DNA of 5,342 nucleotides. It comes from Pseudomonadota bacterium (GTDB taxonomy: Bacteria > Pseudomonadota > Alphaproteobacteria > UBA8366 > JADFVY01). A model generated the notes under the pieces. It was not told where the DNA came from. It was given only the letters and a program-made list of their open reading frames with translations, and did no database searches. This document shows positions 1-5,213 of the stretch, one piece after another; within the stretch, counting starts at the first letter, position 1; each line of letters opens with the position of its first letter. Location: assembly GCA_030671915.1 (NCBI GenBank), contig DAOVHN010000210.1, positions 1 to 5,342 on the forward strand. Reading direction: 5' to 3'. Both the position numbers and the translations under genes were made by a program.

Positions 1-607
1 CATGGGCGCCTACTCGCCCGCCCCGGCGATGACCGACGCGCTGTTGGCCGAGGTGATGAAGACCATCATCCAGCCCACCATCGACGGCATGGCCGCGGAG
101 GGGCGGCCCTACAAGGGCGTTCTGTTCGCCGGGGTGATGCTGACCAGGGACGGGGTCAAACTGCTGGAACATAACGTGCGCTTCGGCGACCCGGAATGCC
201 AGGTGCTGATGATGCGGCTGAGGTCGGACCTGGTGGCGGCGCTGGTGGCGACCGTCGACGGCGTACTCGACCGCTTCGATATGCGCTGGTACGACGACGC
301 CGCGCTGGCCGTGGTATTGGCGGCCGAAGGCTATCCGGGAGCGTACGAAAAGGGCACGGAGATAAAGGGCGTGGAGGCGGCCGGGGATGCCGACGAGAAC
401 GTCACCCTTTTCCATGCCGGCACGAAACGCGACGGGAATGGCCCCCTGCTGGCGGTCGGCGGGCGAGTTCTGAACGTCACCGCGCTGGGCCGAACAGTGG
501 CCGAGGCCCAGTCCCGCGCCTATGGGGCGGTGGACCGTATCGACTGGGCGCAAGGCTTCTGCCGCCGCGACATCGGCTGGCGCGCGGTAGCGCGGGAAGG
601 CGGATAA
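1..607 (+). CDS. purD: Phosphoribosylamine--glycine ligase (GAR synthetase), C-terminal half, truncated by window start
   Basis: Joins 5-phosphoribosylamine and glycine with ATP to give glycinamide ribonucleotide, the second step of de novo purine synthesis, in the cytosol. The visible 201 residues begin in the ATP-grasp domain: MGAYSPAP at the edge, GVLFAGVMLT at residues 39-48, and EHNVRFGDPE at 56-65, where the Glu and Asn match the family's metal/ATP-binding pair. The C-terminal domain follows, with LAVVLAAEGYPG near 102 and a FHAGT motif near 137. The family is usually about 420-430 residues, so roughly the first half lies outside the window and the start is not visible. The frame is clean to a TAA at 605-607. 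No co-directional gene follows closely; a 141-bp gap with a tandem repeat comes next. The assignment is firm from motifs. Confidence 0.97.
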   Translation, partial: MGAYSPAPAMTDALLAEVMKTIIQPTIDGMAAEGRPYKGVLFAGVMLTRDGVKLLEHNVRFGDPECQVLMMRLRSDLVAALVATVDGVLDRFDMRWYDDAALAVVLAAEGYPGAYEKGTEIKGVEAAGDADENVTLFHAGTKRDGNGPLLAVGGRVLNVTALGRTVAEAQSRAYGAVDRIDWAQGFCRRDIGWRAVAREGG

Positions 608-612
608 TCTTT

Positions 613-650
613 TGGTGTCATGGCGCCTGGTGTCGTGGCGCCATGGCGCC
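613..650. repeat. 15-bp tandem repeat (2.5 copies) with hairpin potential after purD
   Basis: Bases 613-627 (TGGTGTCATGGCGCC) and 628-642 (TGGTGTCGTGGCGCC) are adjacent direct copies differing at one base. A third partial copy, ATGGCGCC, lies at 643-650. GGCGCC is itself palindromic, so ATGGCGCC at 620-627 can pair with GGCGCCAT at 637-644 across a 9-nt loop. It starts 6 bp after the purD stop and might slow transcription, but no T-run follows, so I do not call it an intrinsic terminator. Confidence 0.6.
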
Positions 651-667
651 AGCAATGATATTAGCCG

Positions 668-740
668 CTGACTTGCCGTATTTTCCCCGCTATATGATCC
701 CCGTCGCGTTCTGAATTTCATTTCTTTAGGGAACCGGGAG
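668..740 (+). promoter_or_regulatory. Possible weak promoter and ribosome binding site before the broken endonuclease frame
   Basis: CTGACT at 668-673 and TATATG at 691-696 are 17 bp apart; each matches four of six bases of the sigma-70 consensus, so this is only suggestive. The purine-rich GGGAG at 736-740 lies 8 nt before a TTG at 749 and is a credible Shine-Dalgarno site. A TGA at 695-697 closes the frame upstream, which limits the possible starts to the bases after it. The local base composition is more AT-rich than in the genes on either side, as expected of a promoter region. Confidence 0.3.
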
Positions 741-748
741 TTCCATTT

Positions 749-1600
749 TTGGCAAAAATCGAGTCCAATCTGACACAGCTTTTCGCGGAATCCCTCGTGG
801 GCGGCCGTCCCAACGCAAAGATCGACGATCTTGGCTATGCGGGTTTCGCGGACAGCCTCGTCGAGGGCATCGATGCGGACAGGGTACGGCAGGTCTTCGC
901 CACGGCCGACTCGAAGGGTCCGGGCAGCCGGCAGCCGCGGCTTTACGCGGCGCAGTCGCCGACCTTGATACTGGCCAATGCGTTGGCGCCCTGTCTGTAC
1001 GGTCTGGGTTCGCTGGTGGTTCGCGTCCAGCGCGGCTAGCGCGATCTGCTCTTCGAAATCCGCATGCCGCCGATCGAGGGCAAGAGCTGGCTGTGGATGC
1101 CCGCGCTGCTGATATCGGCCAGCCGGATCGTCGGCATCGAGTCGGAAACCACCGACTATCTGTCCGGCCACCGGGTGTCGTTTACCGAACAGATGGAGGC
1201 CTTCTGGGCCGAACGCGAGGAAAATGGCTGGCGCCGCGAGATGGTGGCGCTGCAACAGGGCGACCATGGCTATTCGCGGCTCGACGCGGCGCGGATGATC
1301 AAGCAGTATATGGGGCTCAGATCAATGCTCGACGCGTTGGCGGATGACAATACGCCGACGGTGCCGGCCACGTTGCTCTATCTGTATTGGGAGCCGCTGA
1401 ACGCCGCGCGCTACGAGGAATTCGACGAGCATCACCAGGAAATAGAGCTTTTCCAGGCAGCCGTCGCCGGCGCCGACATCGATTTCGTAGCGATGAGCTA
1501 TCTCGACCTGTGGGCCAGCTGGTCCAGGGACGACAATGCCCCCAAATGGCTCGCCATGCATATCGCCCGGCTGCACCAGCGCTACTCGATGCGGATTTAA
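749..1600 (+). pseudogene. PGN_0703-like putative restriction endonuclease, interrupted by an in-frame TAG
   Basis: From a TTG start at 749 (GGGAG 8 nt upstream), one reading frame continues to the TAA at 1598-1600, broken only by TAG at 1037-1039. Joined, it is about 283 residues, near what I recall as usual for this family. The C-terminal part carries family-like blocks in order: a GIESE..DYL segment near residues 130-140, a RLDAARMIKQYMGLR helix, TLLYLYWEPLNA, then VAMSYLDLWASW and HIARLHQRYS. The N-terminal part has the family-like YAAQSPTLILANALAP. I recall relatives with an Asp before the strand and an ESK triad, the PD-(D/E)XK active site. Here the Asp position appears to be Pro (WMPALL) and ESK is ESE. 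Stop plus altered active site favour a decaying gene. A sequencing error or two separate polypeptides are alternatives. It converges on tadA, 20 bp away. The family call rests on remembered motifs. Confidence 0.68.
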
Positions 1601-1620
1601 AGCGTCCGCGCGACCTCGTC

Positions 1621-2073
1621 CTACCGCCGCTCGCGGAAGAAATCCCTGAGCAACTCCGCCGCCTCGCTTTCCGCGATGCCGCCGTAGACTTCCGGGCGGT
1701 GGTGGCAGGTCGGCTGGCCGAAAAAGCGCGGGCCGTGATCGACGCCACCGCCCTTCGGATCCTCCGCCCCGTAATAAAGCCGCCGGATGCGCGCAAACGA
1801 GATCGCGGCGGCGCACATGGCGCAGGGCTCCAGCGTCACATAAAGGTCGCAGCCGGCCAGGCGCGGCACGGCGGCGTTGGCGGCGGCTTCGCGGATGACC
1901 AGCATCTCGGCATGGGCGGTGGGGTCGGCGGTCGCCTCGGTGCGGTTGCCGGCGCGCGCCAGGATCTCGCCGGTGGCGCCGTCGACCAGCACCGCGCCGA
2001 CGGGAACCTCGCCCCGCCCGGCCGCCGCCCGCGCCTCGTCCAGCGCGATTTCCATGTAACCGGTATCCTTCAT
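1621..2073 (-). CDS. tadA: tRNA-specific adenosine deaminase TadA (A34 to inosine)
   Basis: Deaminates adenosine 34 in the anticodon of tRNA-Arg(ACG) to inosine, an essential step in most bacteria that lets one tRNA read several codons. The 150-residue protein has the full cytidine-deaminase-like zinc site: HAE with H54 (zinc ligand) and E56 (proton shuttle), and PCAMC with C84 and C87 as ligands. The family's GEVPVGAVLV sits at 21-30, FARIRRLYYGAEDPKGGG follows the zinc site, and the C-terminal FFRERR is typical of TadA. The start at 2073 gives a short N-terminal extension like that of Agrobacterium TadA but has no clear Shine-Dalgarno. The ATG at 2055 (residue 7) has AAGGA 10 nt upstream and may be the true start. 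It lies 31 bp downstream of the membrane protein gene on the same strand, so it could share that transcript. No catalytic residue is missing. Confidence 0.96.
   Translation of the reverse strand: MKDTGYMEIALDEARAAAGRGEVPVGAVLVDGATGEILARAGNRTEATADPTAHAEMLVIREAAANAAVPRLAGCDLYVTLEPCAMCAAAISFARIRRLYYGAEDPKGGGVDHGPRFFGQPTCHHRPEVYGGIAESEAAELLRDFFRERR
2066..2070 (-). promoter_or_regulatory. Shine-Dalgarno AAGGA supporting an internal tadA start at 2055
   Basis: On the minus strand AAGGA lies 10 nt before the ATG at 2055-2053. The upstream ATG at 2073 is preceded only by a GC-rich stretch without a good match to the 16S rRNA tail. This favours a tadA product six residues shorter (MEIALDEAR), but homologues with short N-terminal extensions exist, so the choice is open. 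Confidence 0.4.
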
Positions 2074-2104
2074 GCCGGCAGCCTGCCGCCGGCTTGGCGC
2101 TGCG

Positions 2105-2752
2105 TCAAGCAGCCTTGCGCGTCTGGAAAATGGCCGCCAGATGCATCATTGCAAACAGCGGGACCAGGAAACCCGGGATCATGCTTAGCGGCCATGCATT
2201 CACCGGGGCCGCGGTGACCGGGCCGGTGAGCCCCTGGAACATACCCGAACTCAGTGTGCCCGCCCCGATCGCGACCACGAAATCAAGAAGTCCGAGCAAG
2301 TTCCAGACAAGGAACCGTTTGCGCCGGACGAAACCGGAATCCCGAAGCATGGCCAGCAGAACGAACGGGGCAGCCAGGCCAATGGCGACATCGCCCAGGC
2401 CTGCCGGCCAGGCGAAGAAACTCGGCAATATCCCGTAGGCTAACAGGACCAGAAACACCCCGCCAAGCACGCGCCACGACTGCATCGCCACCAGTAGATG
2501 CAGGTCGAGCGCCAGGACCCATTGGCGAAAAGCCCCCGACGCTCCATACAGACCAAGAAAAGACAGCACCGGCAGGCTGGCCGCGATCAACAGGCGGACC
2601 GGGGGACTGTCCGGCTCCGCTTCCAGCGCCCCCTGCAGGCTCAATGTCAGGATCGCCGCGAACCAGACCATGCCGGCCAGAATCGCCGACATGGTTATAT
2701 GCGACGTTATATGCGGCCGGCCTTCACCGGCGCCAAAACTTGTTTCCGTCAT
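2105..2752 (-). CDS. Six-helix integral membrane protein of unknown function
   Basis: A 215-residue hydrophobic protein that I cannot assign to a named function. Likely membrane helices are near residues 21-41, 53-71, 93-113, 116-136, 147-167 and 187-208. A polar N-terminal tail of about 20 residues carries an HITSHIT repeat, and a basic patch RRKR lies at 143-146. Distinctive segments are LDLHLLVAMQSWRVLGG (83-99), SFFAWPAGLGDVAIGLAAPF (111-130) and VWNLLGLLDFVVAIGAG (149-165). I have the impression that such segments recur in uncharacterised proteobacterial membrane proteins, but I cannot check that here. Polar and charged residues inside the helices (Asp83, His85, Trp93, Arg94, Asp121, Asp157) suggest a channel, transporter or ligand-binding role; this is inference. 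The start is well supported: AGGAG lies 8 nt upstream. The gene follows marR on the same strand after a 148-bp gap holding its own promoter and a MarR-type palindrome, and precedes tadA by 31 bp. Confidence 0.85.
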   Translation of the reverse strand: MTETSFGAGEGRPHITSHITMSAILAGMVWFAAILTLSLQGALEAEPDSPPVRLLIAASLPVLSFLGLYGASGAFRQWVLALDLHLLVAMQSWRVLGGVFLVLLAYGILPSFFAWPAGLGDVAIGLAAPFVLLAMLRDSGFVRRKRFLVWNLLGLLDFVVAIGAGTLSSGMFQGLTGPVTAAPVNAWPLSMIPGFLVPLFAMMHLAAIFQTRKAA

Positions 2753-2760
2753 TCGTTTTT

Positions 2761-2765
2761 CTCCT
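2761..2765 (-). promoter_or_regulatory. Strong ribosome binding site of the membrane protein gene
   Basis: AGGAG on the minus strand ends 8 nt before the ATG at 2752-2750. It is the clearest Shine-Dalgarno site in the window and fixes this start over the later in-frame ATG at 2692. Confidence 0.8.
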
Positions 2766-2820
2766 GTTTCGTCATTTCGAACGGCGACGATCTGCTATCG
2801 CCAGCCATTGGCGAAAACAG

Positions 2821-2856
2821 TAAATAGTGTATATACACATTTTGAGTCAACATCAA
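2821..2856 (-). promoter_or_regulatory. Predicted promoter of the membrane protein gene, overlapping the palindrome
   Basis: Two overlapping minus-strand solutions exist. TTGATG at 2851-2856 with TATACA at 2828-2833 has a 17-bp spacer. TTGACT at 2845-2850 with TATTTA at 2821-2826 has an 18-bp spacer. In either case the palindrome at 2827-2838 covers the -10 box or the spacer next to it, so a bound protein would block RNA polymerase. The start codon at 2752 would then have a leader of roughly 65-70 nt. Prediction only. Confidence 0.5.
2827..2838. promoter_or_regulatory. Predicted MarR operator, copy 1 (GTGTATATACAC)
   Basis: A perfect 12-bp palindrome in the AT-rich gap between marR and the membrane protein gene, identical to the copy at 3374-3385 and absent elsewhere in the window. 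MarR-family dimers bind short AT-rich palindromes near or within the promoters they control. Its position over promoter elements suggests repression of the membrane protein gene. The binding protein is inferred from proximity. Confidence 0.72.
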
Positions 2857-2900
2857 ACGAGCCGCGGGTTGCGGCTTACCGGTTCACAATATAGTGAGAG

Positions 2901-3353
2901 CTAGTCCTGGAGCGCCCGGCGCACGCTTTGCAACTGGCGCAGCAACTCGCCCCAGCGTTCGTCGCCCAGCTTGTCGATTATCCGGGTCTGGGCATCGCGC
3001 CACATCGGCGCGGCTTTTTCCAGCAGGGCCTCGCCTTCAGGCGTAATGGTGATGTTGCGCACCCGCCGGTCGGCGCCGGCCTCGATCCGCAACAGACCCT
3101 CGGTCTCCAGCGGCTTGAGGTTGCGGGTCAGGGTCGTGCGGTCCATCGCCATTTCCTCGGCCAGCCGGCTGATCGGCGCCGTGCCCGCGATCGAGGCGGC
3201 CGCCAGCAGCGAGAACTGCGTGCTCTTCAGCCCGCTGTCCCGCAAAGCGTCGTCGTAAAATTGCGTTACGGCGCGTGCCGCCTTGCGCAGATTGAAACTC
3301 GTGCACATCGCGGTCGCCGAGAGATCGCCTTTCGCCACCCTGCGAATCCTCAT
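2901..3353 (-). CDS. MarR-family winged helix-turn-helix transcriptional regulator
   Basis: A 150-residue DNA-binding regulator of normal MarR length. An N-terminal dimerisation helix (CTSFNLRKAARAVTQFYDDAL, 17-37) is followed by GLKSTQFSLLAA (41-52). The winged helix has ISRLAEEMAMDRTTLTRNLKPLE (61-83) with the recognition helix near 71-82, and a wing carrying the conserved D95-R96-R97 of the family. C-terminal helices complete the dimer. The only cysteine, C17, lies where some relatives of the OhrR type carry a redox-active Cys; sensing by it is speculative. The ATG at 3353 fits a short leader behind the predicted promoter but has no clear Shine-Dalgarno; ATG at 3308 (residue 16) is an alternative. 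It is divergent from the hydrolase and upstream of the membrane protein gene. Matching palindromes at both flanking promoters predict autoregulation and control of both neighbours. The ligand is unknown. Confidence 0.93.
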   Translation of the reverse strand: MRIRRVAKGDLSATAMCTSFNLRKAARAVTQFYDDALRDSGLKSTQFSLLAAASIAGTAPISRLAEEMAMDRTTLTRNLKPLETEGLLRIEAGADRRVRNITITPEGEALLEKAAPMWRDAQTRIIDKLGDERWGELLRQLQSVRRALQD

Positions 3354-3355
3354 CC

Positions 3356-3384
3356 CTGACTGACTATACGTAAGTGTATATACA
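3356..3384 (+). promoter_or_regulatory. Predicted promoter of the gamma-glutamyl hydrolase gene
   Basis: CTGACT at 3356-3361 and TATACA at 3379-3384 are 17 bp apart on the plus strand. The -35 matches four of six consensus bases. The -10 lies inside the palindrome at 3374-3385, so the same bound dimer could silence this promoter and that of marR. Transcription would start near 3390, which excludes the GTG at 3374 as a translation start. Confidence 0.42.
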
Positions 3385-3385
3385 C
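3374..3385. promoter_or_regulatory. Predicted MarR operator, copy 2 (GTGTATATACAC)
   Basis: A second perfect copy of the 12-bp palindrome, located 20 bp upstream of the marR start codon in the divergent region shared with the hydrolase gene. It contains the TATATA -10 box of the predicted marR promoter and overlaps the predicted plus-strand -10. A neighbouring TATAC at 3365-3369 forms a further inverted repeat with GTATA at 3376-3380. This is the layout expected for autorepression with joint control of a divergent target. Confidence 0.75.
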
Positions 3386-3405
3386 GACCTGCCCGCCATC
3401 CTCAA
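3377..3405 (-). promoter_or_regulatory. Predicted marR promoter TTGAGG-17-TATATA
   Basis: On the minus strand TTGAGG (3405-3400) and TATATA (3382-3377) are separated by exactly 17 bp, the optimal sigma-70 spacing. The -10 box is the centre of the palindrome at 3374-3385. The start point would be near 3370, leaving a leader under 20 nt before the ATG at 3353. This is the best promoter match I found in the window. Confidence 0.62.
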
Positions 3406-3454
3406 GCGGGTTGCACCGTTGCGCGACGCCATGTCGCGGCGTAATGTCCTTGCC

Positions 3455-4204
3455 ATGAAAGATCCCGTCATCGGCATTACACTGGACTGCGAACCCGGCG
3501 GCAATGAGGCTTGGTCGCGGTATGACTGGTACGCATTGCGGCGCAATTATGCCGAGGCGGTGGTACATGCGGGCGGCGTGCCGATCATGCTGCCGCACGA
3601 GGCCGGCATGGTGGATGCCTATCTGGACCGGATCGACGGGCTGATGGTTACCGGCGGCAATTTCGACATCGACCCTTCGCTGTATGGCGACGCAAAGCAC
3701 CACGAGACGGTCAAAACCAAGGTCGGCCGCACCGATTTCGAATGGGCCGTGACGGAAGGCGCGCTGGAGCGCGATATCCCGGTGCTGGGCATCTGCGGCG
3801 GCCAGCAATTGCTGCATGTGGTGCTGGGCGGCAGGCTGATTCAGCACATCCCCGACGCCATCGAGGATGCGCTGGACCATGAACAGCCGAACCCGCGCCA
3901 TGAGGCCGGGCATCTGGTAGTGCTGGAGTCCGGAACCTTGCTGCAAAAGATCTGCGGCGTCGATGCGGTGCGGGTCAACAGCGCCCACCACCAGGCCGCG
4001 GCCGACACCCCGGCCGGCCTGGTCGTAAACGCGCGCGCACCCGACGGCGTGATCGAGGGCATCGAAAGCACCCGTCACCGCTTCGCAATCGGCGTGCAGT
4101 GGCACCCGGAATTCATGATCGACCTGGCCGACGAGCGAATCCTCGCCGCCTTCGTCGCCGAAGCCGCGGGCCTGGGCGCCGCCGGCCATGACCCGAAGGG
4201 TTGA
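3455..4204 (+). CDS. Gamma-glutamyl-gamma-aminobutyrate hydrolase family protein (peptidase C26, class I glutamine amidotransferase fold)
   Basis: A 249-residue cytosolic hydrolase predicted to cleave a gamma-glutamyl amide bond; PuuD of the putrescine pathway is the best-known relative. The N-terminus [11 protein letters not shown] fits the family's usual start. [17 protein letters not shown] lies at 62-78. The nucleophile elbow is GICGGQQLL with C114, and the rest of the triad is H217 and E219 in [16 protein letters not shown] at 174-181 is also typical. The family elbow often reads C-R-G, here C-G-G, so substrate preference may differ from PuuD. The frame opens at a GTG at 3374, but that lies inside the operator and upstream of the likely transcription start, so I chose 3455; ATG at 3431 is possible. 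Neither has a good Shine-Dalgarno. No polyamine catabolic genes are nearby, so the substrate is unknown. Divergent from marR; its end overlaps the annotated rluB start by 17 bp. Confidence 0.9.
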   Translation: MKDPVIGITLDCEPGGNEAWSRYDWYALRRNYAEAVVHAGGVPIMLPHEAGMVDAYLDRIDGLMVTGGNFDIDPSLYGDAKHHETVKTKVGRTDFEWAVTEGALERDIPVLGICGGQQLLHVVLGGRLIQHIPDAIEDALDHEQPNPRHEAGHLVVLESGTLLQKICGVDAVRVNSAHHQAAADTPAGLVVNARAPDGVIEGIESTRHRFAIGVQWHPEFMIDLADERILAAFVAEAAGLGAAGHDPKG

Positions 4205-5213
4205 CGGTTTGAGCGAGACCAAGGGCGAGCGGATCGCGAAAAGGCTGGCGCGGGCGGGGCTCTGTTCCCGGCGCGAGGCCGAGACCTGGATCGCGGCCGG
4301 CCGCGTGGCGGTGGACGGCAAGGTTCTGGACACACCCGCCTTCACGGTCACCGACGCGAACGTCATCGTGGTGGACGGCAAGCCGCTCCCCGCGGTCGAG
4401 CCGACGCGCCTGTGGCGCTATTACAAACCCGTCGGGCTGGTGACGACGAACCGCGACCCGCAAGGGCGCCCCACCGTGTTCGAGCAGCTACCGAAGGGCA
4501 TGCCCCGCGTGGTCTCCATCGGGCGGCTGGATATCAATTCCGAGGGGCTGCTGCTGCTGACCAACGACGGCGAACTGGCGCGCCGGCTGGAGCTGCCCTC
4601 GACTGGCTGGGTGCGGCGCTACCGGGTGCGAGTGAACGGCAAGGTGGACCCGCAGAGGTTGGAACGGCTGGAAAAAGGTATTGAGATCGAGGGCATGCGC
4701 TATGGCCCGATCCGCGCCCGGCTGGACCGCCAGATGCCCAACAATGCCTGGCTTACAATCTCGCTGACCGAAGGCAAAAACCGCGAGGTGCGGCGGGTCT
4801 GCGAGCATCTGGGCTGGCGCGTAATGCGCCTGATCCGCACCTCATACGGCCCCTTCCAGCTCGGGGACATGAAGGAGGGAGAGGCCGAGGAGGTCCGGGG
4901 CCGCGTACTCGCCGACCAGATCGGCGGCGCCAGGGCGCAGGGCACGGGCGAAGCCAGGGCGAAGGAGAAGAAGGCCTACCGGGGGAAGAAGGCAGCGAAG
5001 CGAAATGCTGGAAAGCCAGGCGCGCCACCTCCTCCCCAACCCTCCCCCGCCCATGGCGGGAGAGGGAGCAAGAAGGCCGCTACGGCAGGGAAAAGCCCCT
5101 CTCCCGCTGGCGGGGGAGGGGTTGGGGAGGGGGCGGATTCCCGCCGCAAAGGCGGGATAAAGAGGAATTCAACAGCCCCCAAGGGAAGGCCCCGTGCGAG
5201 TAACCGCCGGTAA
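4188..5213 (+). CDS. rluB: 23S rRNA pseudouridine synthase, RluB/RsuA family, with repeat-encoded tail
   Basis: Converts a uridine of 23S rRNA (U2605 in E. coli RluB) to pseudouridine during ribosome assembly. Residues 14-65 form an S4 RNA-binding domain ([19 protein letters not shown]). Residues 74-250 are the catalytic domain, with [10 protein letters not shown] at 78-87, the catalytic Asp115 in [20 protein letters not shown], and the late motif [23 protein letters not shown]. The RluB call over RsuA or RluE rests on the tail and synteny, so the target base is inferred. From about 255 the tail is Lys/Arg-rich; residues 280-316 are Pro/Gly-rich and come from an inverted repeat pair. The ATG at 4188 overlaps the hydrolase by 17 bp. 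A TTG at 4209 with GAAGGG 8 nt before it, 4 nt after the hydrolase stop, is an equally good start. The 3' end overlaps rsmD. Confidence 0.93.
   Translation: MTRRVDGLSETKGERIAKRLARAGLCSRREAETWIAAGRVAVDGKVLDTPAFTVTDANVIVVDGKPLPAVEPTRLWRYYKPVGLVTTNRDPQGRPTVFEQLPKGMPRVVSIGRLDINSEGLLLLTNDGELARRLELPSTGWVRRYRVRVNGKVDPQRLERLEKGIEIEGMRYGPIRARLDRQMPNNAWLTISLTEGKNREVRRVCEHLGWRVMRLIRTSYGPFQLGDMKEGEAEEVRGRVLADQIGGARAQGTGEARAKEKKAYRGKKAAKRNAGKPGAPPPPQPSPAHGGRGSKKAATAGKSPSPAGGGGVGEGADSRRKGGIKRNSTAPKGRPRASNRR
4195..4200 (+). promoter_or_regulatory. Possible ribosome binding site for an alternative rluB start (TTG at 4209)
   Basis: GAAGGG ends 8 nt before the TTG at 4209-4211, which would give a product starting with Ser-Glu-Thr-Lys after the initiator. 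The upstream ATG at 4188 has only a GC-rich region before it. Either start implies translational coupling to the hydrolase, whose stop is at 4202-4204. Confidence 0.4.
5026..5135. repeat. Pair of inverted GC-rich palindromic repeats (REP/BIME-like) inside rluB
   Basis: Two related elements face each other. The left one forms a 12-bp stem with one mismatch (5040-5051 with 5055-5066). The right one forms a similar stem (5096-5107 with 5110-5121). The arms 5031-5051 and 5109-5130 are also complementary to each other apart from a 1-nt gap, so a long cruciform is possible. Such C-tract/G-tract palindromes are dispersed intergenic repeats in many GC-rich proteobacteria. Here the element is read in frame within rluB and yields the peptide [14 protein letters not shown] and a matching Gly-rich part. 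There is no transposase and no obvious target duplication. Confidence 0.8.
5139..5157. repeat. Short hairpin TCCCGCC-5 nt-GGCGGGA in the end of rluB
   Basis: A 7-bp perfect stem with a GCAAA loop just after the inverted repeat pair, 37 bp before the rsmD start. No T-run follows, so it is unlikely to be an intrinsic terminator. It might act on RNA stability or coupling between rluB and rsmD, or be part of the same mobile repeat. Confidence 0.5.

Noticed and set aside
1317..1816. Long minus-strand open frames opposite the nuclease end and tadA.
   Set aside because: They are by-products of high GC content; their Arg/Ala/Pro-rich translations resemble no family, and tadA and the nuclease frame explain the region.
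2694..2715. Direct repeat GTTATATGCG at 2694-2703 and 2706-2715.
   Set aside because: It lies within the N-terminal codons of the membrane protein gene and simply encodes the HIT-S-HIT peptide; no evidence for a regulatory role.
2749..2775. Eight-codon frame (MTKQEKNE) on the minus strand whose TGA overlaps the ATG of the membrane protein gene.
   Set aside because: It has no ribosome binding site and encloses the strong AGGAG of the real gene; the overlap is probably chance.
2519..2817. 13-bp direct repeat CCATTGGCGAAAA at 2519-2531 and 2805-2817.
   Set aside because: One chance 13-mer match is not surprising in a 5.3-kb window, and one copy is inside coding sequence with no further symmetry.
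3444..3458. Four-codon frame (MSLP) ending in an ATGA overlap with the chosen hydrolase start.
   Set aside because: Too short to support and lacks a Shine-Dalgarno; kept only as a possible coupling curiosity.
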